This document shows positions 39,953 to 48,143 of a stretch of 64,000 bases of DNA, piece after piece (position 1 is the stretch's first letter; each line of letters opens with the position of its first letter). The position numbers and the translations under genes are program-made. This stretch comes from Nocardia sp. (lineage in GTDB: Bacteria > Actinomycetota > Actinomycetes > Mycobacteriales > Mycobacteriaceae), in assembly GCF_025465275.1 (NCBI RefSeq), contig NZ_JAODNK010000070.1:28838-92837 (forward strand), given 5' to 3'. The notes below the pieces were generated by a model, which was given only the letters and a program-made list of their open reading frames with translations, was not told the origin of the DNA and made no database searches.

Positions 39953-40497
39953 CTACTCAGCGGCTACCCGGTTGATAACGGGCTGCCACCAGGCGAGGGG
40001 GTGGACGGTCAGGCCGATGACTTTGCCGGCATCGTCGGCGCGGCGCAGGGCCAGAGCGGCAGTGAAGTCGGGGTCGGATTCGAAGGTGGCGATTTCCTCG
40101 GAGGCCATGGGACCGCCCTGAGCGATGAGGGTGCGCTGACTGGACGGGGACAGGGCGGCGGTGTGGATCGCGTCGGTGGCGGCGAGGTAGCGCTTGGCGG
40201 TGACGTGGAGTTCGACCAGGCGGGCCACCCGGGTTCCGAGGAGCGCGCGCACGGCGTCGGCACCGTGGCGGCCGTGGCCCGCATCGTCACCGGGGTACAA
40301 CACGTGGCCGATATCGTGGACCAACCGGCGACCTGGAGTTCCTCATCGTCCGGAAATTGCCGACGCAGGAGTTCGGCGCACTGGCGGTCGTGGTCGAGGA
40401 TGTCGACCGGGTCGCCGCTGCGGTCGGGCATATCCCAGGCGTCCTCGCAATCGGCCAGCAGCGCCATGAGGTCGTCGACCGTCGCAATTGTCGTCAC
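39953..40497 (-). pseudogene. Frameshifted HD-domain phosphohydrolase
   Basis: From GTG 40497 the frame reads MTTIATVDDLMALLADCEDA and continues to ELLRRQFPDDEELQVAG near 40325. In that frame it degenerates, while the next frame continues with LVHDIGHVLYPGDDAGHGRH and on to the stop at 39953. Joined, the two pieces give a single HD-superfamily protein of about 180 residues with the metal-binding pair in VHDIGH. A single-base deletion in the tract around GGTTGG accounts for the break, so either this gene is inactive or the base is a sequencing error. Confidence 0.78.
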
Positions 40498-40556
40498 CGC
40501 ATCCACTGTCGGGGACGATCGTGAACAGCGCATGACAGCCTCGGGTCGGAACACGC

Positions 40557-41171
40557 TTACGCTCCGGCGCTGAGCCAGTCGGCGAACATATTCGCGGTTT
40601 CGTCGATGAGGCGGTCGGGGTCGAGGCCCTGCGGTGGTTGCAGGGCGATGCGAAGGCTCGCGGCCAGGCCCGCATTCACCATGACGAAGGCGCGGGTGTC
40701 GAGTTCGTCGTCGGGGCGCGGCCCGAGTTGTTGCAGCAGATAGGCGCGGGTGAGCAGGAGGAGCCGGCGTTCCAGTCCGCCGAAGCCGATGCCCGCGACG
40801 GTGGCCTCGGCGGCGAGGGCGCGCACCAACTGCTGCCGGTCGGTGAGTGCGCGCATGATCGCGCGCAGGCTGCCGGCCACCGATTCACGCAGCGGCAGAC
40901 CCAGACTGCCGAGCACCGCTTCGGTGAAGCATTCCTCTAGTTCGGTGAGCAGCCGTCCGCGCAGTATCTCGACAATCGCGGCCTTGTCGTCGAAGTAGCG
41001 GTAGAGCGATCCGATACTCATATGCGCGTGCGCGGCTATGCGATTGGTGGAGGTCTCGGCAATGCCGTGTGCGGCGAAAAGCTGAGCGGCCGAGTCGAGA
41101 ATCCGCTCCCGGGTCTCCCGCGCGCGTTCCTGGCTCGGCTTCTTGCGCCGTACACCGGGTGTTTCAGCCAT
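40557..41171 (-). CDS. TetR-family regulator
   Basis: The 204-residue TetR protein has a typical HTH (LFAAHGIAETSTNRIAAHAH, then MSIGSLYRYFDDKAAIVEIL) near residues 30-65 and a ligand domain ending in LIDETANMFADWLSAGA. The ATG at 41171 gives a normal start (MAETPGVRRKKPSQERA); the open frame extends far upstream across the divergent gene. The 16-bp palindrome at 41204 and a GTGAG half-site at 41193 lie in the gap and should be its operator, so it probably controls itself and the oxygenase. Confidence 0.88.
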   Translation of the reverse strand: MAETPGVRRKKPSQERARETRERILDSAAQLFAAHGIAETSTNRIAAHAHMSIGSLYRYFDDKAAIVEILRGRLLTELEECFTEAVLGSLGLPLRESVAGSLRAIMRALTDRQQLVRALAAEATVAGIGFGGLERRLLLLTRAYLLQQLGPRPDDELDTRAFVMVNAGLAASLRIALQPPQGLDPDRLIDETANMFADWLSAGA

Positions 41172-41203
41172 GAGTGGGCCGGCGGCACAAAAGTGAGTAG
41201 GAA

Positions 41204-41219
41204 GTGAGCATATACTCAC
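41204..41219. promoter_or_regulatory. TetR operator GTGAGCATATACTCAC
   Basis: A 16-bp palindrome (GTGAG-N6-CTCAC) lies in the divergent region between TetR (41171) and the oxygenase (41234), with an additional GTGAG half-site at 41193-41197. A possible upstream start for the oxygenase (41204) would fall within it, which supports the later ATG. Confidence 0.72.
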
Positions 41220-41233
41220 CTTACGCTTCGGAG

Positions 41234-42514
41234 ATGAGCAGCGGTAAGGTTCCGGCGACCATGGAAGTCGCTGCGGCAGGCACGATTCCGACCGAATTCC
41301 GATATTGGGAGCGGCGCGACGATCCGCGGATACAGCGGGCCCGCCGCGCCTGGCGCAGCGTCTTCCGCTTCGACCCGCAGCCGTCCGATGAGCTGGTACG
41401 CACCTTCGGCGAGGCCTACTACCAGGCCGATCCGGTGGCGGAGGCCTTCGTCGACGAGGTCTACCTCGGTGAGATCGGGCCGAAAGCGGGCCGCGCCCTA
41501 CTGGATCAGGCGCTGGCGCACGGCATCGGCTCGGTGCCGGACGCACCGCCGACGCTCGTCCGCCTGTTCGAGGAGTTCGAGTCCGCCCCGGACTGGCTGG
41601 ACCTCGACCTGGCCGCGCAGGGCGCGAAGGTGTTCCGCCGCTGGGGCACTTCGGTTTTCAGCTTCGCTACCACCAGCACCCTGGAGATGTACTCGGAGAG
41701 CTCCATTACCAAACCGCTCTCGTACGCGGGCGGCTACGCCGGGGACAAGGCGCACAAACGCCAGTTGGAGACCGTCCGCTTCTGGATCGACGTCTCCGAA
41801 CCCGGCGGCCTCGACCTGGGCGCACGCGGGCGGCAGACCGCCATGCGGGTCCGGATCATGCACGTCTTCATCCGCCGCAAGCTCATGCAGCGCCCCGAAT
41901 GGGATTACGCCGCCTGGGGTGTGCCGATCAGCATCGGTGACGCCACCCTGACCCTCATGGGCGGGAGCGTGGTGCCGGGCCTGGCGCTGTGGAGCATCGG
42001 GCATCAGACCACGATTCGGGAAATCGAAGCGACGCTGCACTTCTGGCGCTATGTGGGTCATCTGCTGGGTGTGCAGCCCGCGTGGTATCCGCAGAACTTC
42101 CAGGAGTCGGTCCAGCTCATGTTCGCGGCCTTCGTCAAACGTGCGTACACCGCGGGTGCGGACGGCGAGGAGCTGGTCGAGTCCTATCTCCCGGCCTTCG
42201 AGCCCAAGCCGAATACGCCGTGGCCCAAACGGATTCGCGACGAATTCAACTGCCGCGTACAGATCGGATACACCGCGTTCTGGCTGCCTCCCGCCACCTA
42301 CGCCCGCCACCACATGCCGCGCCGCTTCCCCTGGGTGCTGCACCCGATCGTGCAGGCGCCCCTGGTCTTCGGCGCGGAAACGCTGCGTCGCACCGTTCCC
42401 GGGCTCGATGCGGTCGCCGACCGTGTGCAACGTCACCGCCGAGAACAGTGGTACCGCAACGAAGTCGGCGACCGGGATGCCGAGTTCACACCGGTGGAGG
42501 AGTTCCGCCGCTAG
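41234..42514 (+). CDS. Oxygenase-MpaB/DUF2236-family protein
   Basis: The 426-residue protein belongs to the larger form of the MpaB/DUF2236 family. It has TSTLEMYSESSITKPLSYAG, then GDKAHKRQLETVRFWIDVSE, then VRIMHVFIRRKLMQRPEWDY, a His-containing segment that corresponds to the conserved haem/metal region. Near the C-terminus is a basic arm (VADRVQRHRREQWYRNEVGD). No membrane segment is evident. ATG 41234 is chosen over 41204 (inside the operator); ATG 41261 is an alternative. It is distinct from the smaller family member at 904 and divergently paired with its own TetR. Confidence 0.83.
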   Translation: MSSGKVPATMEVAAAGTIPTEFRYWERRDDPRIQRARRAWRSVFRFDPQPSDELVRTFGEAYYQADPVAEAFVDEVYLGEIGPKAGRALLDQALAHGIGSVPDAPPTLVRLFEEFESAPDWLDLDLAAQGAKVFRRWGTSVFSFATTSTLEMYSESSITKPLSYAGGYAGDKAHKRQLETVRFWIDVSEPGGLDLGARGRQTAMRVRIMHVFIRRKLMQRPEWDYAAWGVPISIGDATLTLMGGSVVPGLALWSIGHQTTIREIEATLHFWRYVGHLLGVQPAWYPQNFQESVQLMFAAFVKRAYTAGADGEELVESYLPAFEPKPNTPWPKRIRDEFNCRVQIGYTAFWLPPATYARHHMPRRFPWVLHPIVQAPLVFGAETLRRTVPGLDAVADRVQRHRREQWYRNEVGDRDAEFTPVEEFRR

Positions 42515-42523
42515 CGTGCGAGG

Positions 42524-44209
42524 TCAGCGCTTCTCGATGCGGGCCGGTGGCGGCTCGACGGTTCCCTTGCTCTGCAGATACGACTCCATCGCATCCAGAT
42601 CGATGGGACCGACCAGGGTGTCGCGGCTCTGGGTGAAGACCGAGAACCCGTCACCGCCCGAAGCCAGGAAGTTGTTGGTCGAGACTCGGTAAAGGGCAAC
42701 CGGATTCAGCGGCTGCCCGCCGATATGAACGCTGTCGGCAATCACCTTGCGGCCCTTGGGCGCGGTATCGGAGTAGGCGTAGGTAATGCCCGCCACCGAC
42801 AGCACGCCGGGCTTACTCACATTGTCCCACTGCTGTTCCAGCAGACTCAGGATCTGCTGCCCGGTCAGCGCGACGGCGACAACCTGATTCCCGAACGGCT
42901 GCACGGTGTACGCCTGCTCGTAGGTGATCGCGCCGCCGGTCAAACCCGCCCGTACCCCACCGGGATTCATGAAAGCGGCCACCACCTGCTGCGGCGCCAT
43001 GGCCGCCAGCATGGAGTCGGCGATGACATCACCGAGCGGGGAATCCCCGGCCGGGTCCGGGGCGCTGGGCAGCGGTGCGGTGGCGCTGCCGATGACGCGG
43101 TCGGCACGCGACTTCACCTGTGCGGCAAAGAAATCGAGCAGCTTGGCGGCGGCCGGATCCGGCGTGATGTCGCGGGTGACGACCCGGTTCACCGCCTTCG
43201 CATCAACCGTCCCGTCGTGGAAGCGCAGCGTGACATCGGTGATGAGGCGGCCGAAGGACGACGCCTGCGTGACGACCTTGCCGTTGATGGTGCAGTTGTA
43301 GGCCTGATGACTGTGCGCGGTGAGCATGACCTTGACGGCCGAATCGGTGCGCTTCGCCAGATCCGTGACACCGGGATCGATTCCGGCACAACCGTTGTAG
43401 TCGATCTGCGCGCCGTCCTCGCTGTGCTGTGCGCCGCCGTCGTGCAGCAGTGCGATTACGGTCTCCGCACCTGCGGCCTTAATTTCCGGCACATACTTAT
43501 TGATCGCGTCCGGTTCGTCGCCGAAGGTGTAGCCCCGAATCCCCTCGGGCATCACGATGTGCGCGGTATCGGGCGTGACCGTGCCGACCACACCGATCTT
43601 GTGCCCGCCGATATCGAGCATGGTCCATGCCTTCAGCCCCGGCGGCAGCTGACCGTTGCCGTCGGTGACATTGGCGGCCAGATACGGAAACTTGGCCCCG
43701 GAGAACGGATCTCCCGGCGAGCAGCCGTCGGCGGCGCATCCGCCCTGCTGCAACCGCCGCAATTCCTGTACGCCGTGGTCGAATTCGTGATTGCCCACCG
43801 ACGAGGCGGCCACGCCGACGGTATTCATGAAGTCGATGGTCGGCTCATCGTGGAACAGCGCGGAGATGAGCGGGCTGGCGCCCACATTGTCACCGGAGGA
43901 CAGGATCGCGTCCGCCGGATATGCGGCCTCGAGCCGGGCCAGGTGCGCGGCGAGATAGGCAGCGCCACCGGCCTGGTAATCGCCGATCTTGCCATTGCTT
44001 CCGCTCGGCGGCTGCAGATTCCCGTGCAGGTCGTTGATAGCGAACAGATGGACCTCACCCGGTTGGGCCGTAGGCAGGTCATCGGTCGAAATCAGCGGTA
44101 CCGCACCGGGCTTGGCGCCCGGCGCGGCATTGTCGCCGGAGCCGCAGCCGGCCACCAGCCCCACACTCAACAGCGCCGCGCACATCCCCAGGATCCGTCG
44201 ACCAGTCAT
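42524..44209 (-). CDS. 5'-nucleotidase/metallophosphatase lipoprotein
   Basis: The 561-residue exported lipoprotein has a lipobox (VAGC, Cys22). It contains the calcineurin-type metallophosphatase motifs (FAINDLHGN near residue 57, SSGDNVGASP, GNHEFDHG near 140) and a C-terminal 5'-nucleotidase substrate domain (FMNPGGVRAGLTGGAITYEQ, then VQPFGNQVVAVALTGQQILS, near residues 410-450). It probably dephosphorylates extracellular nucleotides (UshA-like). The start at 44209 gives the signal peptide MTGRRILGMCAALLSVGLVA. It ends 9 bp from the convergent oxygenase stop. Confidence 0.92.
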   Translation of the reverse strand: MTGRRILGMCAALLSVGLVAGCGSGDNAAPGAKPGAVPLISTDDLPTAQPGEVHLFAINDLHGNLQPPSGSNGKIGDYQAGGAAYLAAHLARLEAAYPADAILSSGDNVGASPLISALFHDEPTIDFMNTVGVAASSVGNHEFDHGVQELRRLQQGGCAADGCSPGDPFSGAKFPYLAANVTDGNGQLPPGLKAWTMLDIGGHKIGVVGTVTPDTAHIVMPEGIRGYTFGDEPDAINKYVPEIKAAGAETVIALLHDGGAQHSEDGAQIDYNGCAGIDPGVTDLAKRTDSAVKVMLTAHSHQAYNCTINGKVVTQASSFGRLITDVTLRFHDGTVDAKAVNRVVTRDITPDPAAAKLLDFFAAQVKSRADRVIGSATAPLPSAPDPAGDSPLGDVIADSMLAAMAPQQVVAAFMNPGGVRAGLTGGAITYEQAYTVQPFGNQVVAVALTGQQILSLLEQQWDNVSKPGVLSVAGITYAYSDTAPKGRKVIADSVHIGGQPLNPVALYRVSTNNFLASGGDGFSVFTQSRDTLVGPIDLDAMESYLQSKGTVEPPPARIEKR

Positions 44210-44275
44210 AGAGCTCGACTCTGACAGACCTCGTTGGCTTCCGCGCGACGACCCGGTGAATTCCCAGACTTGCCG

Positions 44276-45421
44276 CTAGCTGCTGGAGGCACCGGCGAAC
44301 GGGGTGACGGCGGGGATATACGGGCGGCGATTCGGGTGCTGCCACAGACCCTTTCGCTCCAGGATCGGCAGTACGCCCTCGCCGAACCAGTACGCCTCCT
44401 CCAGATGCGGGTAGCCGGAGAGCACGAAGTGGTTGATGCCGACCTTCGAGTACTCCACCAGCCGCTCGGCGACCTCTTCGTGCGAGCCGACCAGCGCGGT
44501 GCCCGCGCCGCCGCGGACCAGGCCCACGCCCGCCCACAGATTCGGCGCGATCTCCAGCCGATCCAGGCTGCCGCCGTGCAGTTCCACCATGCGCCGCTGG
44601 CCCTCGGATTCGCTACTGGCAAGACTGGCCTGCACGCGCGCGATATCGGCGGGGTCGATGCCGGCAATCAGCTTGTCGGCGACCCCCCATGCCTCTTCCG
44701 AGGTGTCGCGGGAGATCACGTGAATCCGCAGGCCGTAGTCCAGCTTTCGGCCGTGATCCACGGCCAGGCCGCGAATCCACTCCAGCTTGCGGCTCACGGC
44801 GAGCACCGGCTCACCCCAGGTGAGGTAGGTGTCGGCGTAGCGCGCCGCGACCGGACCGGCCGGCGCGGAGGAACCGCCGAAGAACACCGGCGGCACCGGA
44901 TTCGGCCGATTGCTCAGCAGCGCGTTCTCGACCCGATAGTGCTCGCCCGTGAACGAGAACGGCTCCTGCGATTCCCACAGCGACTTGACCACGTGCAGGA
45001 ATTCGCCGGTGCGGGCGTAGCGCGTCTCCTTGTCGGCGAAGTCGCCGTATGCCCGCTGATCGGCCGGTTCACCACCGGTCACCACATTGATGAGCAGCCG
45101 CCCGTCCGAATGCCGCTGGAAGGTGCCCGCCATCTGTGCGGCGAGGGTGGGGCTCATGAGCCCGGGGCGCAGGGCGACCAGGAACTTCAGTGTGTCGGTG
45201 GTGCCCGCCAGCATGGCGGTGGTCAGCCAGGCGTCCTCGCACCACGAGCCGGTCGGGGTGAGCACACCCTCGAAACCGTTCGTTTCGGCCGCTGCCGCAA
45301 TCTGATTGAGGTAGTGCAGGGAGGCCGGGCGGTCACCCGACATCGGCGTGCCGTGCCCGCCGACCACGAGGCCGCGGGAGTCACCCGAGGTGGGCAGGAA
45401 CCAGTGGAAGGACAGGCTCAT
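44276..45421 (-). CDS. ssuD: FMNH2-dependent alkanesulfonate monooxygenase
   Basis: The 381-residue flavin-dependent monooxygenase has the length and beginning (MSLSFHWFLPTSGDSRG) of SsuD. This enzyme cleaves sulfonates to aldehyde and sulfite using FMNH2. LLINVVTGGEPADQRAYGDF and GEPVLAVSRKLEWIRGLAVD are in the expected places of the luciferase-like barrel. It is the last gene of the ssuCBAD operon, 10 bp after ssuA. No SsuE-like flavin reductase gene is in the operon, so the reductase must be elsewhere. Confidence 0.92.
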   Translation of the reverse strand: MSLSFHWFLPTSGDSRGLVVGGHGTPMSGDRPASLHYLNQIAAAAETNGFEGVLTPTGSWCEDAWLTTAMLAGTTDTLKFLVALRPGLMSPTLAAQMAGTFQRHSDGRLLINVVTGGEPADQRAYGDFADKETRYARTGEFLHVVKSLWESQEPFSFTGEHYRVENALLSNRPNPVPPVFFGGSSAPAGPVAARYADTYLTWGEPVLAVSRKLEWIRGLAVDHGRKLDYGLRIHVISRDTSEEAWGVADKLIAGIDPADIARVQASLASSESEGQRRMVELHGGSLDRLEIAPNLWAGVGLVRGGAGTALVGSHEEVAERLVEYSKVGINHFVLSGYPHLEEAYWFGEGVLPILERKGLWQHPNRRPYIPAVTPFAGASSS

Positions 45422-45431
45422 CGAAGAATCC

Positions 45432-46445
45432 TCACGAGTTGAAGCGGTCGTTGAAGCGGGTGTCCACGAAGTCGGTGATATTCACCTTGCCCGGAATGAG
45501 TTTGGCATCGGTGAAGGCGTCGGCCACCGACTGCTCCTCGGCAATGGTCGGGGCGTCCAGCGGATGGTGCTGGTAGAGGGCACGTTTCACGGCGACCAGG
45601 GTGACGTCGTAGGGCACGCCGGTGATATCGGCGGACTGCTTGGCCCACGCTTCGGGATTCGCCACGATCCAGGCCTGCGCTCGCTGGATGCGGGTCAGCA
45701 GATCCCGCAGCGCCGCCGAACTTGCCTTGTTCGCCAGTGCCTTGGTGCCCGCGACGAAGAAGGCATCGCCTCGAAGGTATCCCTCACCGTTCACCAGCAC
45801 CCGATCGCCGGCCTTCTCGGCCTGGGCCACATACGGATCCCATACCGCCCACGCATCCACCCGGCCGGTGGACAGCGCGGCGAGCGCATCGGCGGGCTGC
45901 AGATACTGCGGCTGAATATCGGCGAAGGTCATGCCATTCTTTGCCAGCACCGCAAGCAGGTGCTGATGCCCCGAGCTGCCCTGAGTGACGGCGATCTTCT
46001 TGCCGCGCAGATCCTTCGGATCCTTCAGCGTGGAATCCTTGGGCACGACGATGGCCTGCCCCTGCACCCCGGTCGAATAGGCCGCGACAATCTTGATCTG
46101 CGATTTGGCGGCCGCCGCGAAGACCGGCGGCGCATTGCCCACGCCGCCCAGGTCCACGGACCCGGCATTGATGGCCTCCAGAATCGGCGGCCCTGCGGTG
46201 AAGGTGGACCAATCGAGCTTGTAGGGCAGGTCCTTCCCCTGTCCGGACACCTCGAGCAGGGCTTGCAACGCCTGCCCCTTCTGATCACCGATACGCAGCG
46301 TGACCTGCGACAGATCCACCGAACCGTCCGCGTTCACACCCTTGTTGTTGCTGTCGCTGGACCCGCAGGCGGCGGTGACGAGGGCAGCCGTGACCGCGAA
46401 GGCGACGAACAGACGTCGGGCGACGGTGTTCCTTCCAGTGATCAT
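45432..46445 (-). CDS. ssuA: Sulfonate ABC transporter substrate-binding lipoprotein
   Basis: The 337-residue lipoprotein has a signal peptide ending in the lipobox TAAC (MITGRNTVARRLFVAFAVTA, then ALVTAACGSS). The remainder is an SsuA/TauA-like periplasmic-binding fold (LRIGDQKGQALQALLEVSGQ; YKLDWSTFTAGPPILEAINA; VDLGGVGNAPPVFAAAAKSQ). The ATG at 46445 overlaps the ssuB stop (ATGA); the open frame upstream belongs to ssuB. It delivers sulfonates to the SsuBC transporter and is encoded between it and ssuD. Confidence 0.92.
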   Translation of the reverse strand: MITGRNTVARRLFVAFAVTAALVTAACGSSDSNNKGVNADGSVDLSQVTLRIGDQKGQALQALLEVSGQGKDLPYKLDWSTFTAGPPILEAINAGSVDLGGVGNAPPVFAAAAKSQIKIVAAYSTGVQGQAIVVPKDSTLKDPKDLRGKKIAVTQGSSGHQHLLAVLAKNGMTFADIQPQYLQPADALAALSTGRVDAWAVWDPYVAQAEKAGDRVLVNGEGYLRGDAFFVAGTKALANKASSAALRDLLTRIQRAQAWIVANPEAWAKQSADITGVPYDVTLVAVKRALYQHHPLDAPTIAEEQSVADAFTDAKLIPGKVNITDFVDTRFNDRFNS

Positions 46446-47173
46446 GCAGTTCCTTCCGGAGACACGCCCAGTTCGGCGAGCAAGCTTGTGCGCAGTGCGA
46501 GGAAATCGGGATGGTCGCGGCGGCGCGGGCGCGGTAGGTCGATGCGCAGCTCGCGGGCGATGCGCCCGTCGGCCAGCACCAGGGCGCGGTCCGCGAGCAG
46601 CAGCGCCTCGTCCACATCGTGGGTGACCAGCAGTACGCCCGGCCGATGGCGGGCCCACAGCTCGAGCACCAGATTGTGAATCGTGATGCGGGTCAGGGCA
46701 TCCAGTGCACTGAAGGGTTCGTCCAAGAGCAGCAGATCCGGCTCGCGCACCAGGGCGCGCGCCAGCGAAGCCCGCTGCGCCTCGCCGCCGGAGAGCGTCA
46801 GCGGCCAGGCGTCGGCGCGACCGCTGAGACCGACCTCGGCGAGCGCGGCCCGCGCGGCGGCCTTCGGATCCTGGTGTCGCAGACCGAGAGTGATGTTGGC
46901 GGCCACCCGTTTCCACGGCACCAGTCGCGGCTCCTGGAAGGCGACGGCCACCTCACCGGGGACGGTGAGCTCGCCGTCGGTCTCCCGGTCCAATCCCGCC
47001 AATGCCCTCAGCAGCGTGGACTTTCCGGACCCGCTGCGCCCGAGCAGCGCCACGAATTCGCCCCGCTGGATCTCCAGGTCGAGACCGTGCAGGACTCGGC
47101 GGTCACCGAAATCCTTGACCAGCCCGCGAACTCGGGCAGAGCTGGTTACGTTCCCAGGAAGCTGCGTCGCCAT
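46442..47173 (-). CDS. ssuB: Sulfonate ABC transporter ATPase
   Basis: The 243-residue ATPase has Walker A (GRSGSGKST), a Q-loop (VAVAFQEPRLVPWKRV), the ABC signature LSGGEAQRASLARALV, Walker B (DLLLLDEPFSALDALTR) and the switch His (LLVTHDVDEALLLAD). The ATG at 47173 lies inside the ssuC end (28-bp overlap), and the stop overlaps the ssuA start. The C-terminal tail (LLAELGVSPEGTA) is short. It should energise sulfonate uptake through SsuC. Confidence 0.93.
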   Translation of the reverse strand: MATQLPGNVTSSARVRGLVKDFGDRRVLHGLDLEIQRGEFVALLGRSGSGKSTLLRALAGLDRETDGELTVPGEVAVAFQEPRLVPWKRVAANITLGLRHQDPKAAARAALAEVGLSGRADAWPLTLSGGEAQRASLARALVREPDLLLLDEPFSALDALTRITIHNLVLELWARHRPGVLLVTHDVDEALLLADRALVLADGRIARELRIDLPRPRRRDHPDFLALRTSLLAELGVSPEGTA

Positions 47174-47970
47174 GACAGTGCCCTCCGCTCGATCAGCCGG
47201 ACCGCCGAATCGGTGACCAGACCCAGCACGCTGTAGACGAGCAGGCCCACCACGATCACATCGGTGCGCAGGAATTCGCGGGCATTGTTGATCATGTAGC
47301 CCAGTCCCGCATCGGCATTCACCTGTTCGGCGACGATCAGCGCCAGCCAGGCCACACCCAGGGACTGCCGCAATCCGACCAGCGCCTGCGGCAGCGCGCC
47401 CGGCAGCACGATGTGCCGGATGAGCCCGATTCGGCCGAGCTGCTGCACCTGCGCCAGTTCGGCGAGCTTGCTGTCCACACCGCGGATACCGGCAAAGGTA
47501 TTGAGGTACAGCGGAATCGCCACACCGAAGGCGACCAGCACAATCTTCGGCAGCTCCCCGATGCCGAACCACAGGATGAACAGCGGAATCAGGCCGTAGA
47601 ACGGCAGCGTCCGCAGCATTTGGAGAATGGGGTCCACCAGGTTCTCCCCCACCCGGCTCAACCCGGCCACCAGTGCCAGCGCGACGCCGATGACCGCGCC
47701 GATGACGAACCCGACCGCAGCTCGCTGCAATGACACGGTGAGTGCCGTGGTGAGCGTGCCGTCGGAGATGAGATCACCGGTCGTGTGGACCACGGTGAGC
47801 GGTGAGGCCAGCAGGCGTTCGGACAGCACACCGGTCGAACTGGCGAGCTGCCAGAACGCGACCAGCAGCAGTGGACTGATCAGCCGCGCCCAGGCAATAG
47901 GCACACGCGGCAGGCGTGTAAAGCGCAGGCGGGCCGGAATAGGCCTGGCCTGCACGGCAACTGAAGACAC
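47146..47970 (-). CDS. ssuC: Sulfonate ABC transporter permease
   Basis: The 274-residue permease has about six membrane helices and the binding-protein-dependent transport signature (EQVNADAGLGYMINNAREFL, preceded by LRQSLGVAWLALIVAEQVNA). The GTG at 47970 has GAGG 7 nt upstream; two other in-frame GTGs (47979 and 47955) flank it. It is the first gene of ssuCBAD, and its promoter lies in the 170-bp gap before the divergent kinase gene. No Cbl/CysB-like binding site was recognised there. Confidence 0.9.
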   Translation of the reverse strand: MSSVAVQARPIPARLRFTRLPRVPIAWARLISPLLLVAFWQLASSTGVLSERLLASPLTVVHTTGDLISDGTLTTALTVSLQRAAVGFVIGAVIGVALALVAGLSRVGENLVDPILQMLRTLPFYGLIPLFILWFGIGELPKIVLVAFGVAIPLYLNTFAGIRGVDSKLAELAQVQQLGRIGLIRHIVLPGALPQALVGLRQSLGVAWLALIVAEQVNADAGLGYMINNAREFLRTDVIVVGLLVYSVLGLVTDSAVRLIERRALSWRRSFLGT

Positions 47971-48143
47971 GGCAAACACCTCGGGCGTTGGGGACGGGGA
48001 CCGACGGCGGCCGAGCCCTCGACCGCCTCGTTCGAGCCTGCCGGGTCGCGCACCGGTCGTCACCCGTTGAAATCCGTGTGATTCTTGATCGACTCGATCC
48101 CGCGACTGCCACAATGGAGCCGCGACGAACAGCCGGGGGCGTC

